Positions 7,872 through 16,657 of a stretch of DNA of 64,000 bases are shown piece by piece. Source of the DNA: Thermoplasmata archaeon (GTDB lineage Archaea > Thermoplasmatota > Thermoplasmata > Thermoplasmatales > Thermoplasmataceae); assembly GCA_021794355.1 (NCBI GenBank), contig JAJYRA010000029.1:1-64000 (forward strand), in the 5' to 3' direction. The notes under the pieces are model-generated. The model searched no databases, was not told where the DNA came from, and was given only the letters and a program-made list of their open reading frames with translations. The position numbers and the translations under genes are program-made. Numbering within the stretch: position 1 is the first letter of the stretch; each line of letters opens with the position of its first letter.

Positions 7872-10073
7872 TTAGAGAGATGAGTAATAGTCTTCGTTGT
7901 AGGGTTCGGGCTTGAGACCTTTTCGTGTTCGTATTTTTGCAACAACGTCTTTCTGAATTTCAGGTGGAACTTTCTGGTATCCTGAGTTTTCCGAACTCCA
8001 TAAAACTTTTCCTCCTGTGGCACTTCGAATGGCCGATGCAAATCCGAACATTCCCGAAACGGGAACTCTGGCAACAATAACAATATCATCACCCTCTATG
8101 TTCATCTCATCCACTACCCCTCTTCTCTGCTGAATTTCATTGGTCACGGAACCCATAATTTCCTGTGGAACATTTATGTAAACCTTTTGAATTGGTTCCA
8201 TGAGTACCCTCCTCGCCTGACATATGGCTCCATAGAGAGAATTTCTCCCAGCTGGAATTACCTGAGCAGGTCCTCTGTGAATGCTGTCTTCATGAAGTTT
8301 CGCGTCTACCAGAGAAGCTTTAAGGTGGGTCATTCCCTCGTTTGCAAGAGGTCCTCTTTCCACAATCTCCTTGAATGATTCCAGAAGAAGTTCCATGGTT
8401 TCGTCCAGATACTGAATACCCTTAGTGACATCGAACATTATATTTTCTCCCATGACGGAGGTTATACCTCTGGCAGTGTCTCTATCTATTCCTGCATTTT
8501 GCAATTGCTCTACAATTGCCCTCTTATCCTTGAATTTTGAACCCTGAGGTAGTACTCCTTCCTTGATTAAACTAACAACTGATTCTTCCAGAGGTTCAAC
8601 CTTAAAGTAAAATCTGTTATGCTTGTTTGGTGACTTACCTTCAAATGGCCCTCCGGTTCTTTCAACTGTTTCTCTATAAACCACTATGGGGTCAGATGTT
8701 GTGACCTCAATTTTATAATCATTTTTTATCCTGTAAAGTGTGACCTCAAGATGGAGTTCTCCCATACCTGATATTAAATGCTCACCCGTTTCCTGATTGA
8801 TGTTAATCTGGATTGATGGGTCCGCTTTGGATACGGTTTTCAACACGTCAATTAACTTTGGTAGGTCGGAAGTGTGCTTTGCCTCGATAGCAAGTGTCAC
8901 AACCGGATCTGTATAGTGAGTCATGGGTTCGAATGGTTCCATTTCTGAAACTGCAGAAACTGTTGATCCTGCGATTGCACTCTTCAATCCGATAACTGCA
9001 GCAATATTTCCAGCAGGTATCGAATCTACCTGTATTCTATCAGGACCAACCATCATTGCTATGGTTTGAATTTTAAATTTGCCCGAGGTACTGCTGATAT
9101 ATAACTCCTGACCTTTAATTAGAGTTCCACTAAAAACCCTGCCCACAGCAATTTCTCCTGCGTGAGGATCCACAATTATCTTGGTTATCATCATTGCAAG
9201 AGGCCCCTTTGTATCACAGACCATCATTGATTTACCCACCTGTGTTTCCAGGTCTCCATGCCAGACGTTTGGAATTCTGTACTTCTGTGCCTGCTTTGGA
9301 TCCGGGAGATGATGTACCACCATATTAAGGATAATCTTGTGAAGGGGTGCCTTTTTTGCAAGCTCTTTTTGCTTCCCTTCCCTTACCATTGTAACAATGT
9401 CATTGAAATTAACATTGAAAACCTTCATTGCCGGTACGGATATGGCCCAGTTGTTGTATGCAGAGCCAAAGGATACTTTGCCATCCTGCACGCTTAATTC
9501 CCATTCCTTTTTGAACTGCTCAGGTGCATATTTTGAAATTAATCTATTAACATCATTGATGATTTTGATGAATTTTTTTTGCATTTCATCGGCATTCAGC
9601 TTCAATTCATTTATGAGCCTGTCAACTTTGTTGATGAACATGGTTGGTTTCACAAATTCCCTGAGGGCTTGCCTGATTACAGTCTCTGTTTGAGGCATAA
9701 CACCCTCTACTGAGTCAACAACTATTATACAACCGTCAACTGCTCTCATTGCTCTGGTTACGTCTCCACCAAAATCGACGTGACCGGGTGTATCTATAAG
9801 GTTAATTAAATAGTCCTTCCCATCCACCTGATGGACCATTGATGCGTTAGCAGCGTTGATTGTGATACCCCTTGCCTGTTCCTGTTCATCAAAATCAAGC
9901 ATCAATTGTTTGCCGGCAAGTTCTTCACTCATCATACCTGCACCGGCTATTAAATTATCACTGAGGGTTGTCTTACCATGATCTATGTGTGCTGCAATAT
10001 CTATATTTCTTATGCTTTCAGCCTTATTTACAAGAGTTGATGCTTTCGCAATATTATCTTCCTTTCGTCCCAT
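7872..10073 (-). CDS. fusA: Translation elongation factor 2 (EF-2)
   Basis: A 733-residue GTPase that drives ribosomal translocation. G1 is AAHIDHGKTT, the switch I/II region contains ARGITI and DTPGHVDFGG, and G4 is NKVD. Domain IV holds HRGPAQVIPAGR, where the His is the diphthamide site of archaeal and eukaryotic EF-2. Length and domain order are normal. It starts 28 bases after rps10, so tuf, rps10 and fusA probably form one transcript. The order is unusual: in most archaea fusA precedes tuf and rps10. Confidence 0.97.
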   Translation of the reverse strand: MGRKEDNIAKASTLVNKAESIRNIDIAAHIDHGKTTLSDNLIAGAGMMSEELAGKQLMLDFDEQEQARGITINAANASMVHQVDGKDYLINLIDTPGHVDFGGDVTRAMRAVDGCIIVVDSVEGVMPQTETVIRQALREFVKPTMFINKVDRLINELKLNADEMQKKFIKIINDVNRLISKYAPEQFKKEWELSVQDGKVSFGSAYNNWAISVPAMKVFNVNFNDIVTMVREGKQKELAKKAPLHKIILNMVVHHLPDPKQAQKYRIPNVWHGDLETQVGKSMMVCDTKGPLAMMITKIIVDPHAGEIAVGRVFSGTLIKGQELYISSTSGKFKIQTIAMMVGPDRIQVDSIPAGNIAAVIGLKSAIAGSTVSAVSEMEPFEPMTHYTDPVVTLAIEAKHTSDLPKLIDVLKTVSKADPSIQININQETGEHLISGMGELHLEVTLYRIKNDYKIEVTTSDPIVVYRETVERTGGPFEGKSPNKHNRFYFKVEPLEESVVSLIKEGVLPQGSKFKDKRAIVEQLQNAGIDRDTARGITSVMGENIMFDVTKGIQYLDETMELLLESFKEIVERGPLANEGMTHLKASLVDAKLHEDSIHRGPAQVIPAGRNSLYGAICQARRVLMEPIQKVYINVPQEIMGSVTNEIQQRRGVVDEMNIEGDDIVIVARVPVSGMFGFASAIRSATGGKVLWSSENSGYQKVPPEIQKDVVAKIRTRKGLKPEPYNEDYYSSL

Positions 10074-10101
10074 AAAAACACCTTTAAAATTTTAAAAAAA
10101 A

Positions 10102-10416
10102 TTAATTTTTCATTTGGATTTCTATTTGTACGCCATCAGGTATTGAAATCTTCATAACCTGCTTTAGCGTTCTCTCATCCCCATCAATATCTATGAGTCG
10201 CTTATGAACTCTCATTTCCCAACGATCCCATGTAGGAGAACCTTCTCCATCTGGACTCTTCCTAACTGGTACCATAAGCCTTTTTGTTGGTAGAGGGACT
10301 GGACCATGTATGTCTACACCTGTCCTTTGGGCTATTCCCTTAATTTCCTTGCATACCTCGTCCACAACTCTGTGATCGGTTCCACTTAATGAAATTCTAG
10401 CTCTATATGATACCAT
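10102..10416 (-). CDS. rps10: 30S ribosomal protein uS10
   Basis: A small ribosomal protein of 104 residues beginning [14 protein letters not shown], with [27 protein letters not shown] and [13 protein letters not shown], the uS10 signature. The frame is open further to a GTG at 10425, but ATG 10416 is preferred because that GTGA then acts as a ribosome-binding site nine bases upstream, and because family members begin here. The coding region starts ten bases after the tuf stop. uS10 lies in the head of the small subunit. Confidence 0.95.
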   Translation of the reverse strand: MVSYRARISLSGTDHRVVDEVCKEIKGIAQRTGVDIHGPVPLPTKRLMVPVRKSPDGEGSPTWDRWEMRVHKRLIDIDGDERTLKQVMKISIPDGVQIEIQMKN

Positions 10417-10426
10417 AAAATTCACT

Positions 10427-11701
10427 TTACTTTGTTTCTATGTCCATACACAGCCCAGCTGCCACAGTTTGACCCATATCTCTGATGGCAAATCTACCCA
10501 GCTGCGGGAATTCAGCAACCTTTTCGATAACCATTGGCTTATCTGGGATCACTTTCACTACTGCAATATCCCCGGTTTTTATGAACTGAGGGTTGTTTTC
10601 CTTGGTTGTACCATCCTTGGGATTGATTGTTTTAACAAGTTCTTCAAACCTGCAGGCGACCTGTGTTGTATGCACATGGAATACCGGTTTATACCCGACT
10701 GCTATGACACTGGGGTGGTTGAGAACTACAATTTGAGCGGTGAATGACTTAGCCACTGTTGGTGGTGCGTTTACGGGTCCACAAACATCTCCTCTTTTGA
10801 CGTCATTCTTTGCAATTCCTCTTACGTTAAAACCGATGTTATCTCCAGGTTCAGCTGATGGTAGTGACTCATGGTGCATTTCTACTGATTTTACTTCTCC
10901 CTGTTTATTGGCTGGCATAAATATGACTTTATCACCAGGTTTGATTACTCCGGTCTCCACTCTTCCAACTGGAACTGTGCCTATTCCAGTGATGGAGTAC
11001 ACATCCTGAACTGGTAGTCTTAAGGCTTTGTTGGTTGGCTTTTCAGGAACTTTAAGTGATTCGAGAGATTCAAGTAGGGTTGGTCCGCTGTACCATTTCA
11101 TGTTCTCTGATTTTTTGGTTATATTATCTCCCTTGTACCCGCTAATGGGTATTATGGGGAAGTTCCTGTATCCAACGGATGCCATGAATTTCTCAATTTC
11201 TGCCTTTACCTCTGTGAATCTTTTCTCACTGTATGGAGGCTGTACTGAATCCATCTTATTGGCCAGTACTATTATCTGCTGTACACCAAGAGTTTTTGCC
11301 AGAAATGCATGTTCTCTGGTTTGAGCCATAATTCCTTCTCCCTCTCTAGCGGAGATGACAAGCATTGCAGCATCTGCCTGGCTTGTTCCAGTGATCATAT
11401 TCTTCACGAAGTCCCTGTGACCTGGAGCGTCTATTATAGTGAAATAGAACTTATCAGTCTCGAATTTTCTATGAGATAGATCGATTGTAACTCCCCTTTC
11501 TCTCTCTTCCTTGTACCTATCCATTACCCAAGCAAATTCGAACGTTGCTTTACCTTTCTCATCGGCCTGTTTCTTGTAATCGTCAATGATATGCTGTGGA
11601 ATCTCTCCGTGCTCGAACAGCAATCTTCCTACTAGAGTAGACTTTCCATGATCAACATGCCCTATCGTTACCAAATTTATGTGTGGTTTTTGCGTTGCCA
11701 T
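10427..11701 (-). CDS. tuf: Translation elongation factor 1-alpha (EF-Tu equivalent)
   Basis: This 424-residue GTPase delivers aminoacyl-tRNA to the ribosome. G1 is GHVDHGKST, switch I is [11 protein letters not shown]3 is DAPGHRDF, G4 is NKMD; domains II and III follow at normal length. It heads the tuf-rps10-fusA run. A GGTGA ribosome-binding site stands four bases before the ATG, and an AT-rich TATA-like tract lies 40-50 bases upstream. Nothing in the sequence departs from the family. Confidence 0.97.
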   Translation of the reverse strand: MATQKPHINLVTIGHVDHGKSTLVGRLLFEHGEIPQHIIDDYKKQADEKGKATFEFAWVMDRYKEERERGVTIDLSHRKFETDKFYFTIIDAPGHRDFVKNMITGTSQADAAMLVISAREGEGIMAQTREHAFLAKTLGVQQIIVLANKMDSVQPPYSEKRFTEVKAEIEKFMASVGYRNFPIIPISGYKGDNITKKSENMKWYSGPTLLESLESLKVPEKPTNKALRLPVQDVYSITGIGTVPVGRVETGVIKPGDKVIFMPANKQGEVKSVEMHHESLPSAEPGDNIGFNVRGIAKNDVKRGDVCGPVNAPPTVAKSFTAQIVVLNHPSVIAVGYKPVFHVHTTQVACRFEELVKTINPKDGTTKENNPQFIKTGDIAVVKVIPDKPMVIEKVAEFPQLGRFAIRDMGQTVAAGLCMDIETK

Positions 11702-11705
11702 TTAT

Positions 11706-11752
11706 TCACCTTTTATTTATCTGAGTTAACCCGTTAAAGGATTTTATTTATT
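11706..11752 (-). promoter_or_regulatory. tuf promoter and ribosome-binding site
   Basis: On the minus strand, AATAAATAAAAT (11741-11752) is a TATA-box candidate, followed by the GGTGA ribosome-binding site (11706-11710). The 5' leader would be about 15-20 bases, longer than the leaderless genes elsewhere in the window. Confidence 0.55.
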
Positions 11753-12160
11753 AAACTCTTCGTTAGGTAATTTATAATAGTTATAATAGGTTTTCCAATT
11801 AACCGCTTTTTCTATTTGAATGCTTACTCAATTCACATTTTACCATATCAGGGCATAATTGAGCTAATTATTTTCATTGAGAACTGCCCCAAAATTCTAT
11901 TTTCCTGTTTAATACATCAACCGGAACTTCTTTCTGATGAATAGATGAACTTTTTTAATGAATAACACGAATGATACTCAAAAAGAGGGTCAGATGGCTG
12001 AAGCTCTACACATTCCCATATTGTGAATTTTGCACATTTCATTTTCTTCAGCGGGTTATGAATCTTTCCGTGTTCTTGTTTTAAGCTCCTTTAGAATCGA
12101 AACATTTAATTTCACTGTTTATATTTCGATTAGTTTAAAGTACACCTTTAGAGGGATTGA
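11753..12160. other. Divergent spacer between tuf and rps3ae
   Basis: About 400 bases separate the two divergent translation genes. The right part holds the eS1 promoter (TTTATATTTC and TTTAAAGTA, 15-45 bases before ATG 12161). A TGATGA at 11935 followed by CTGA near 11998 resembles C/D-box spacing only loosely, with no D'/C' pair. I see no gene. Confidence 0.5.
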
Positions 12161-12805
12161 ATGGCCGGAGAAAGATCTAACAAAAGAATTAAGGATAAGT
12201 GGAAAGAAAAAAAATGGTATAGAATTATGGCACCAAGTCAGCTGGGCGGCAAGGAGATAGCCATGACAGTTGGTAATGGGCCGGAAAACATAAAGGACAG
12301 AATAGTAGAGATACCAATTTCTGATTTTTCAGGTAATTTCAAGAAATCAAATGCAAAGCTTGAGTTCAAGGTTGTTGATTGCGTGGGAACAAAGTGCAGC
12401 ACCATATTTGTTGGGCACTCTGTGAATGATGATTATATAAGAAGAATGGTAAGGAGAAGAAAAGAAAGAATTGATATCGTGAGGCAGGTAAAGACAACTG
12501 ATGGATATGAATTTATCTTGAAGGTTGTTGCCATAACTGACAATAAATTGACAGCAGCCAAGAGCATCGAACTGAGGAATTCTATCACACAGATGGTTTC
12601 CGATAAGGTCAAAAACATGGATTATTTTGAATTTGCAAGGTTTGTAATAGAAGATGAATCAGTAAACGAAATACTGACAGGGGTAAAAGATGTATATCCC
12701 CTGAAGAAACTTGAGTTCAGGAAATCAGAACTGGTTAGCTCCGGGGAGAAATACAACTTCTCCGTTCCGGATGAGCCTGTAGAAGCACAGCCACCAGTTC
12801 AATAA
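12161..12805 (+). CDS. rps3ae: 30S ribosomal protein eS1 (S3Ae)
   Basis: A 214-residue basic protein with the eS1 pattern: KDKWKEKKWYRIMAP near the N-terminus, GPENIKDRIVEI, CSTIFVGHSVNDDYIRRMVRRR, and the C-terminal IEDESVNEILTGVKDVYPLKKLEFRKSE. eS1 sits on the platform of the small subunit near the mRNA exit. It is monocistronic; the tRNA-Met gene follows 19 bases after its stop and may be on the same transcript or use its own promoter. Confidence 0.95.
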   Translation: MAGERSNKRIKDKWKEKKWYRIMAPSQLGGKEIAMTVGNGPENIKDRIVEIPISDFSGNFKKSNAKLEFKVVDCVGTKCSTIFVGHSVNDDYIRRMVRRRKERIDIVRQVKTTDGYEFILKVVAITDNKLTAAKSIELRNSITQMVSDKVKNMDYFEFARFVIEDESVNEILTGVKDVYPLKKLEFRKSELVSSGEKYNFSVPDEPVEAQPPVQ

Positions 12806-12824
12806 ATATACAATCCCTTTTTAT

Positions 12825-12912
12825 GCCGGGGTGGCTTAGTAGGTGGAGCGCCGGACTCATAAGAGTTTTCTGAGAAATCCGGAGGTCTCGGGTTCGATCC
12901 CCGATCCCGGCA
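12825..12912 (+). tRNA. Elongator tRNA-Met (CAT) with a short intron
   Basis: The 5' GCCGGGG pairs with TCCCGGC at the 3' end, with A73 and no encoded CCA. The D arm is GCTT...GAGC and the T arm TCGGG-TTCGATC-CCCGA. The anticodon stem CCGGA/TCCGG encloses CTCATA plus about 15 extra bases (AGAGTTTTCTGAGAA) and A38. This puts an intron after position 37, the canonical archaeal site. The GCCGGGGTGGCTTAG start fits elongator rather than initiator tRNA-Met. Splicing by the archaeal endonuclease is expected. Confidence 0.93.
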
Positions 12913-13034
12913 TGCCAATCAACCAATACTATTACTGTTTGAATCTTATGAAGAAGATGATGGTTCCCATATTTTCTAAATGGAATTGCCTTCAATCAAT
13001 ATCCTTCTGGAGTTATTTTTAGAGCAATAAACAC

Positions 13035-13640
13035 CTAAGAATTGGAATCCCTGATTTCTCTTGCGGTGTCTATTGACTCCGAGGTACCAAGTCTTTCAAG
13101 GTTCTCAATTACGTTACTTATATCTTCCTTAGAATGATTCTGACTCATTTTCCAGTTTGCAATTGTTTCATTCACATCTATCTTAAATGCCACAATTTCT
13201 CTGATCATATTCTGATAATAGCTTTCTTTCTCCTTTTTCAAATCTGACCATTCCTTATCAAACCTGTCACTTAACCTCTTCAATATGTTTTCAGTATTTT
13301 CACGGTCAACAAGTTCCATTGGTCCTGTCATTCTAATTATAACATAATCCCATGTTGGTACTGAGGATTCCTCAATATACCATCTCGGAGAAATATAATG
13401 ATGCGGGCCGAGAAAGAGAACGGTTACCTTTTTGCCCACTGATGTTCTCCACTGTTGATTGTTTCTGGCCATATGACCATAAAGAGTTATCCTATCGCTA
13501 TTAAAATCGAAAATGAAAGGAATGCCCGTATTTTCAATGTTATCTCCGTTGATTGAAAGCAAAATGCCAAAACTGTTCTTTTCCAGAAACTTCTTAATTT
13601 TCTCCCTGTTCCGGTTTAGGAAATAATCAGGTGTATACAT
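13035..13640 (-). CDS. PaiB-like FMN-binding split-barrel protein
   Basis: A 201-residue protein from the ATG at 13640 (the frame is open to 13673). It shows the PaiB/FMN-binding pattern: MYTPDYF start, GHMARNNQQW, HYISPRWY, VPTWDYV and a C-terminal NWKMSQNHS. PaiB proteins adopt the flavin-binding split barrel of the pyridoxamine-phosphate oxidase superfamily; in Bacillus PaiB is described as a negative regulator, but many relatives probably act as flavoenzymes. The start is chosen because homologues begin at MYxPxxF. A perfect 16-base inverted repeat lies 44 bases upstream and may be its operator. Confidence 0.8.
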   Translation of the reverse strand: MYTPDYFLNRNREKIKKFLEKNSFGILLSINGDNIENTGIPFIFDFNSDRITLYGHMARNNQQWRTSVGKKVTVLFLGPHHYISPRWYIEESSVPTWDYVIIRMTGPMELVDRENTENILKRLSDRFDKEWSDLKKEKESYYQNMIREIVAFKIDVNETIANWKMSQNHSKEDISNVIENLERLGTSESIDTAREIRDSNS

Positions 13641-13683
13641 GATCAGAGATAATGGTAAACCATGACTTATCACTTTTCACGTA

Positions 13684-13699
13684 ATATGTCTTGACATAT
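13684..13699. promoter_or_regulatory. Perfect inverted repeat, candidate operator
   Basis: ATATGTC-TT-GACATAT is a perfect 7-bp inverted repeat with a 2-base spacer, 44 bases upstream of the PaiB-like start. Its position over the expected promoter suggests a dimeric regulator site; the regulator is unknown. Confidence 0.4.
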
Positions 13700-13899
13700 C
13701 TTCAAGTTTGCCTTCGTCTGTATCTCTCCTGTTCCGAGCAGATCCGCTGTCTTTATTGTTTCTGAGTATTGTGTCGAGATAAAAGGGGAATCGAACCTTA
13801 ATATTCACCGTTTAGTGGTGGGACTTATGTTAGGGACCTTAATTTGTTGATTTAAATATATATAATTGAAGTCTGTCCAATATTAAGGGAAGGAGAAGA

Positions 13900-15306
13900 T
13901 CATTCTTTAACACTGGAACTCATGACCGTATTCTTCTTACTGATCGAGGACCTTGCCATAGTAAAGGTCGTTATTATTATGGCTATCACCAACAGTGAAA
14001 GACCGATTGCCTCGGGAACCCAGAATAGGGTTATCACATAGGTTAGAAGCCCAAATGCCCCTATTATTGTTCCAGCCCCAATGAAATAAACGATGATTCT
14101 CCTTTCCCTTTCGTTTTCCTGTATATAATGCATTATGACAAGTATTATCCCTGCTAGGAGAGGCATCATAAAGAAAGCAAAAAGCAGGTGACCATTTGTA
14201 AATGCCATGTCATATCTGTACCCTGGGCCACCATTTGGCGGGGTACCGGGTGATCCAAATCCGTAATATGCCTCGTTAAATTCCATTGAGTATCCAACTC
14301 CGAACATTACTGCCATAGTTGCTACCCATGTAAACAACTCCGAGAGCTGAACGAGGCGATCGATTGGTTTCTTAGAAAGCACGTAATACAGCCCAACTAT
14401 TGCTATCATCGCTCCTAACCCAACAATACCAGTTTGACTGTCGTCAAGGGCTAAGCCATTCATTTGACCTGGACCAAATGGGGCAATGGTAGGAATTACG
14501 TAAGTGCCAAATGATGATATCACATATAGATAAGTGAAAGAAATAGTTCCAAAGACGGCAACTACCATTCCAAGATTTACCACATTTCTTTTGAAACTCG
14601 GCAGCCTTTCATAACCAAAACTAACCACGGCAAGCGCCACTATACCACCCATCACAGCAGGGAGCATTTCGTGCGAATGGGAAGTAATAAGGTTTCCAAG
14701 GAAAACTTGAAGGCCGCCTATGCTCGTGACATAATTATTGAAGATGGGAAGCGAAGCGTAGCCAAACAAAGTGCCATACTCATAGATCATCCCCATGACT
14801 GCGGCTATTCCCGCTGATACGGTAGCGACTATGATAAGCGCGTATGCACCCCAAATCTTTTTGACTTTTTCCCTGTTTTTGAATGGTAGTACTGTTAAGC
14901 CCACGAAAAAAAGGAGGGCAAGAATGCCCATCCACAAGTCTCTCATTGCTTGCAGGGCATAATCAACAGTTTGGGTGCTGGTCGGGTAAAAAAAGATAGT
15001 CCCAAGGGCCGTCAAAAATAAGATAGGGTATGTGCTAAAATTAATAATTCTTCTTGTTGTTGTTCCCAACTCGAGCAACTCTGCGGCATATAAAAGCAGT
15101 AAGAATACAAAAGGGATCATGATAGTGTGATAGAAATTTACCATGTCAAGGGTAAAATCACCAAGGTGGAACCAATTCACACCGGAAAGGAAGGGACTTA
15201 TTGCCAGGAAAACAGATATGAATGCAAGCGTGCTTAAAAGGTTGTACTTGACATTCAGGAGCACCATCATAAGTCCAGACTTTGATTTTTTCTTATGTTC
15301 ACTCAT
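13900..15306 (-). CDS. Polytopic membrane protein, about 12 TM, candidate heme-binding
   Basis: A 468-residue membrane protein with about twelve hydrophobic helices and short loops. I do not recognise a named family. Histidines sit inside or at the ends of helices: FYHTIMIPF near residue 60, SHSHEML near 210, and NGHLLFAFFMM near 395. This arrangement recalls membrane heme proteins, but the helix pattern does not match the HPEVY and HH/HxH motifs of heme-copper oxidase subunit I. It is divergent from heme O synthase with a 104-bp shared promoter region, which makes a link to heme or respiration plausible (inference). Confidence 0.55.
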   Translation of the reverse strand: MSEHKKKSKSGLMMVLLNVKYNLLSTLAFISVFLAISPFLSGVNWFHLGDFTLDMVNFYHTIMIPFVFLLLLYAAELLELGTTTRRIINFSTYPILFLTALGTIFFYPTSTQTVDYALQAMRDLWMGILALLFFVGLTVLPFKNREKVKKIWGAYALIIVATVSAGIAAVMGMIYEYGTLFGYASLPIFNNYVTSIGGLQVFLGNLITSHSHEMLPAVMGGIVALAVVSFGYERLPSFKRNVVNLGMVVAVFGTISFTYLYVISSFGTYVIPTIAPFGPGQMNGLALDDSQTGIVGLGAMIAIVGLYYVLSKKPIDRLVQLSELFTWVATMAVMFGVGYSMEFNEAYYGFGSPGTPPNGGPGYRYDMAFTNGHLLFAFFMMPLLAGIILVIMHYIQENERERRIIVYFIGAGTIIGAFGLLTYVITLFWVPEAIGLSLLVIAIIITTFTMARSSISKKNTVMSSSVKE

Positions 15307-15410
15307 TAGATATCAAGGATATTACTAACAAATTTTATTTAAATAGTTAGACTGATATATGAGGGTACAGTAAAATCTGTCAGAATTTAATATTCACTAA
15401 ACGGTAGGTA

Positions 15411-16295
15411 ATGTTTACAATGAGAATCTTAAATCTATTGTGGTTGTTTATCAGGTACACGAAGCCAAAGGTATGGCTGTTGTTAGTTTTTGTAGGTGCA
15501 GTGGGTGCGGTTCTGGCTAGCAGGAATTTTGGAGTGAATTATTTCGATCTAATTATTATAGCGATTGTTTCCCTAATTGCGGGTTCAGCTGGGTCGGAGG
15601 CACTCACAAACTACATTGATAAAGATATAGACTCTATTATGCTCAGGACAAAAAGGAGGCCATTGGTCACGGGTGAGATTGCACCCTGGAGAGGTTTGAC
15701 CCTGGGATTAATTCTGGTGGCCTCCTCAATCCTAATTCTTGTAGCATTCCGAAGGTTCATCGCTGCCGGTTTTCTTTCGGCTGGAATAATTGACAATGTT
15801 ATAATTTATAGTTATCTTCTTAAACGCAGGACTCCCTGGAGTATTGTTCTTGGAGGATTCTCTGGAGGATTTCCAGTCATTGTCGGATGGTATACGGTCA
15901 CATCCACATTTTCTGTTATACCATGGATACTGTTTACCCTGGTTATGGTGTGGATACCCGTGCACATCTGGAGCCTTGCCTACCGGTATAAAGATGACTA
16001 TAAACGTGCCGGAATACCTATGTTGCCGGTGGTTTTTTCAAACAGGACTACTGCTATGTGTATTTCCTTTTCTGCCCTACTTTTAGTAGCTTTCTCCATA
16101 TTACCGTACTATTTTGGAGAAGGTTCAATAACGTACATCATTGTTGTGTCACTTATTTCAATTCCCCTGATCTTCTTCGCCATATCCTTTGCGAGAAAGG
16201 AGGATCAAAAAAGTTCGTTTACCCTCTTCAAGTATTCAAGTCCTTATCTTACATTGATATTCATTCTATTCCTGGTGTTGAAACTTTTACATTAA
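15411..16295 (+). CDS. ctaB: Protoheme IX farnesyltransferase (heme O synthase)
   Basis: A 294-residue UbiA-superfamily prenyltransferase with about nine TM helices. The first Asp-rich motif is NYIDKDIDSIMLRTKRRPL and the second is YRYKDDYKRAGIPMLPVV; YSYLLKRRTPWSIVLGG is typical of CtaB. The enzyme attaches a farnesyl group to protoheme IX to make heme O for terminal oxidases. A second ATG three codons in is an alternative start. No oxidase subunit gene is visible in the window other than the unassigned divergent 12-TM protein. Confidence 0.93.
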   Translation: MFTMRILNLLWLFIRYTKPKVWLLLVFVGAVGAVLASRNFGVNYFDLIIIAIVSLIAGSAGSEALTNYIDKDIDSIMLRTKRRPLVTGEIAPWRGLTLGLILVASSILILVAFRRFIAAGFLSAGIIDNVIIYSYLLKRRTPWSIVLGGFSGGFPVIVGWYTVTSTFSVIPWILFTLVMVWIPVHIWSLAYRYKDDYKRAGIPMLPVVFSNRTTAMCISFSALLLVAFSILPYYFGEGSITYIIVVSLISIPLIFFAISFARKEDQKSSFTLFKYSSPYLTLIFILFLVLKLLH

Positions 16296-16657
16296 AGTAA
16301 AATTGAGTGATGATACCTTCTATTTTCACACTGAGTCTCGAGGGGATGGCATCCAATCATTTTTCATTGTGGATGAGCCAAGGCCTATGTTCTCCCCCAT
16401 ACTGTTCCAGTGCGTGAAGCATATCGGGATGTTGACTCCGTTGGATTTTTCAACATCAATGTTATCTCCTATTTAGCTACTGGAATAGTTCGCTTGAGGT
16501 ATTCCAGAAATGCCATCAAGCTCCACATTATCCCCAAAACATTAAGTGATGGCCTGAGGCAAGAAACATGGTCAAATCCCTCGTAAATGAGGCTGGAATG
16601 ATAAAGCTCCATACTTATACAGCATGGTACTGGTGCTCAGCAACCTATTCTTCAACG
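16296..16657. other. Spacer with a decayed open stretch
   Basis: About 360 bases follow ctaB. One plus-strand frame stays open for about 69 codons (roughly 16379-16585, ending TAA) without an ATG near its beginning; it includes VGFFNINVISYLATGIVRLR. It may be a gene relic, but I could not assign it. Confidence 0.3.

Noticed and set aside
11930-12005. C/D-box sRNA-like pattern (TGATGA ... CTGA)
   Set aside because: The internal D' and C' boxes are missing and spacing is too long for a typical archaeal C/D guide RNA.
13770-13830. Minus-strand sequence like a tRNA T arm (GGTTCGATTCCCC)
   Set aside because: No acceptor, D or anticodon stem can be built around it.
16379-16585. 69-codon open stretch after ctaB as a gene
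   Set aside because: No start codon and no recognised family; listed only as part of the spacer.
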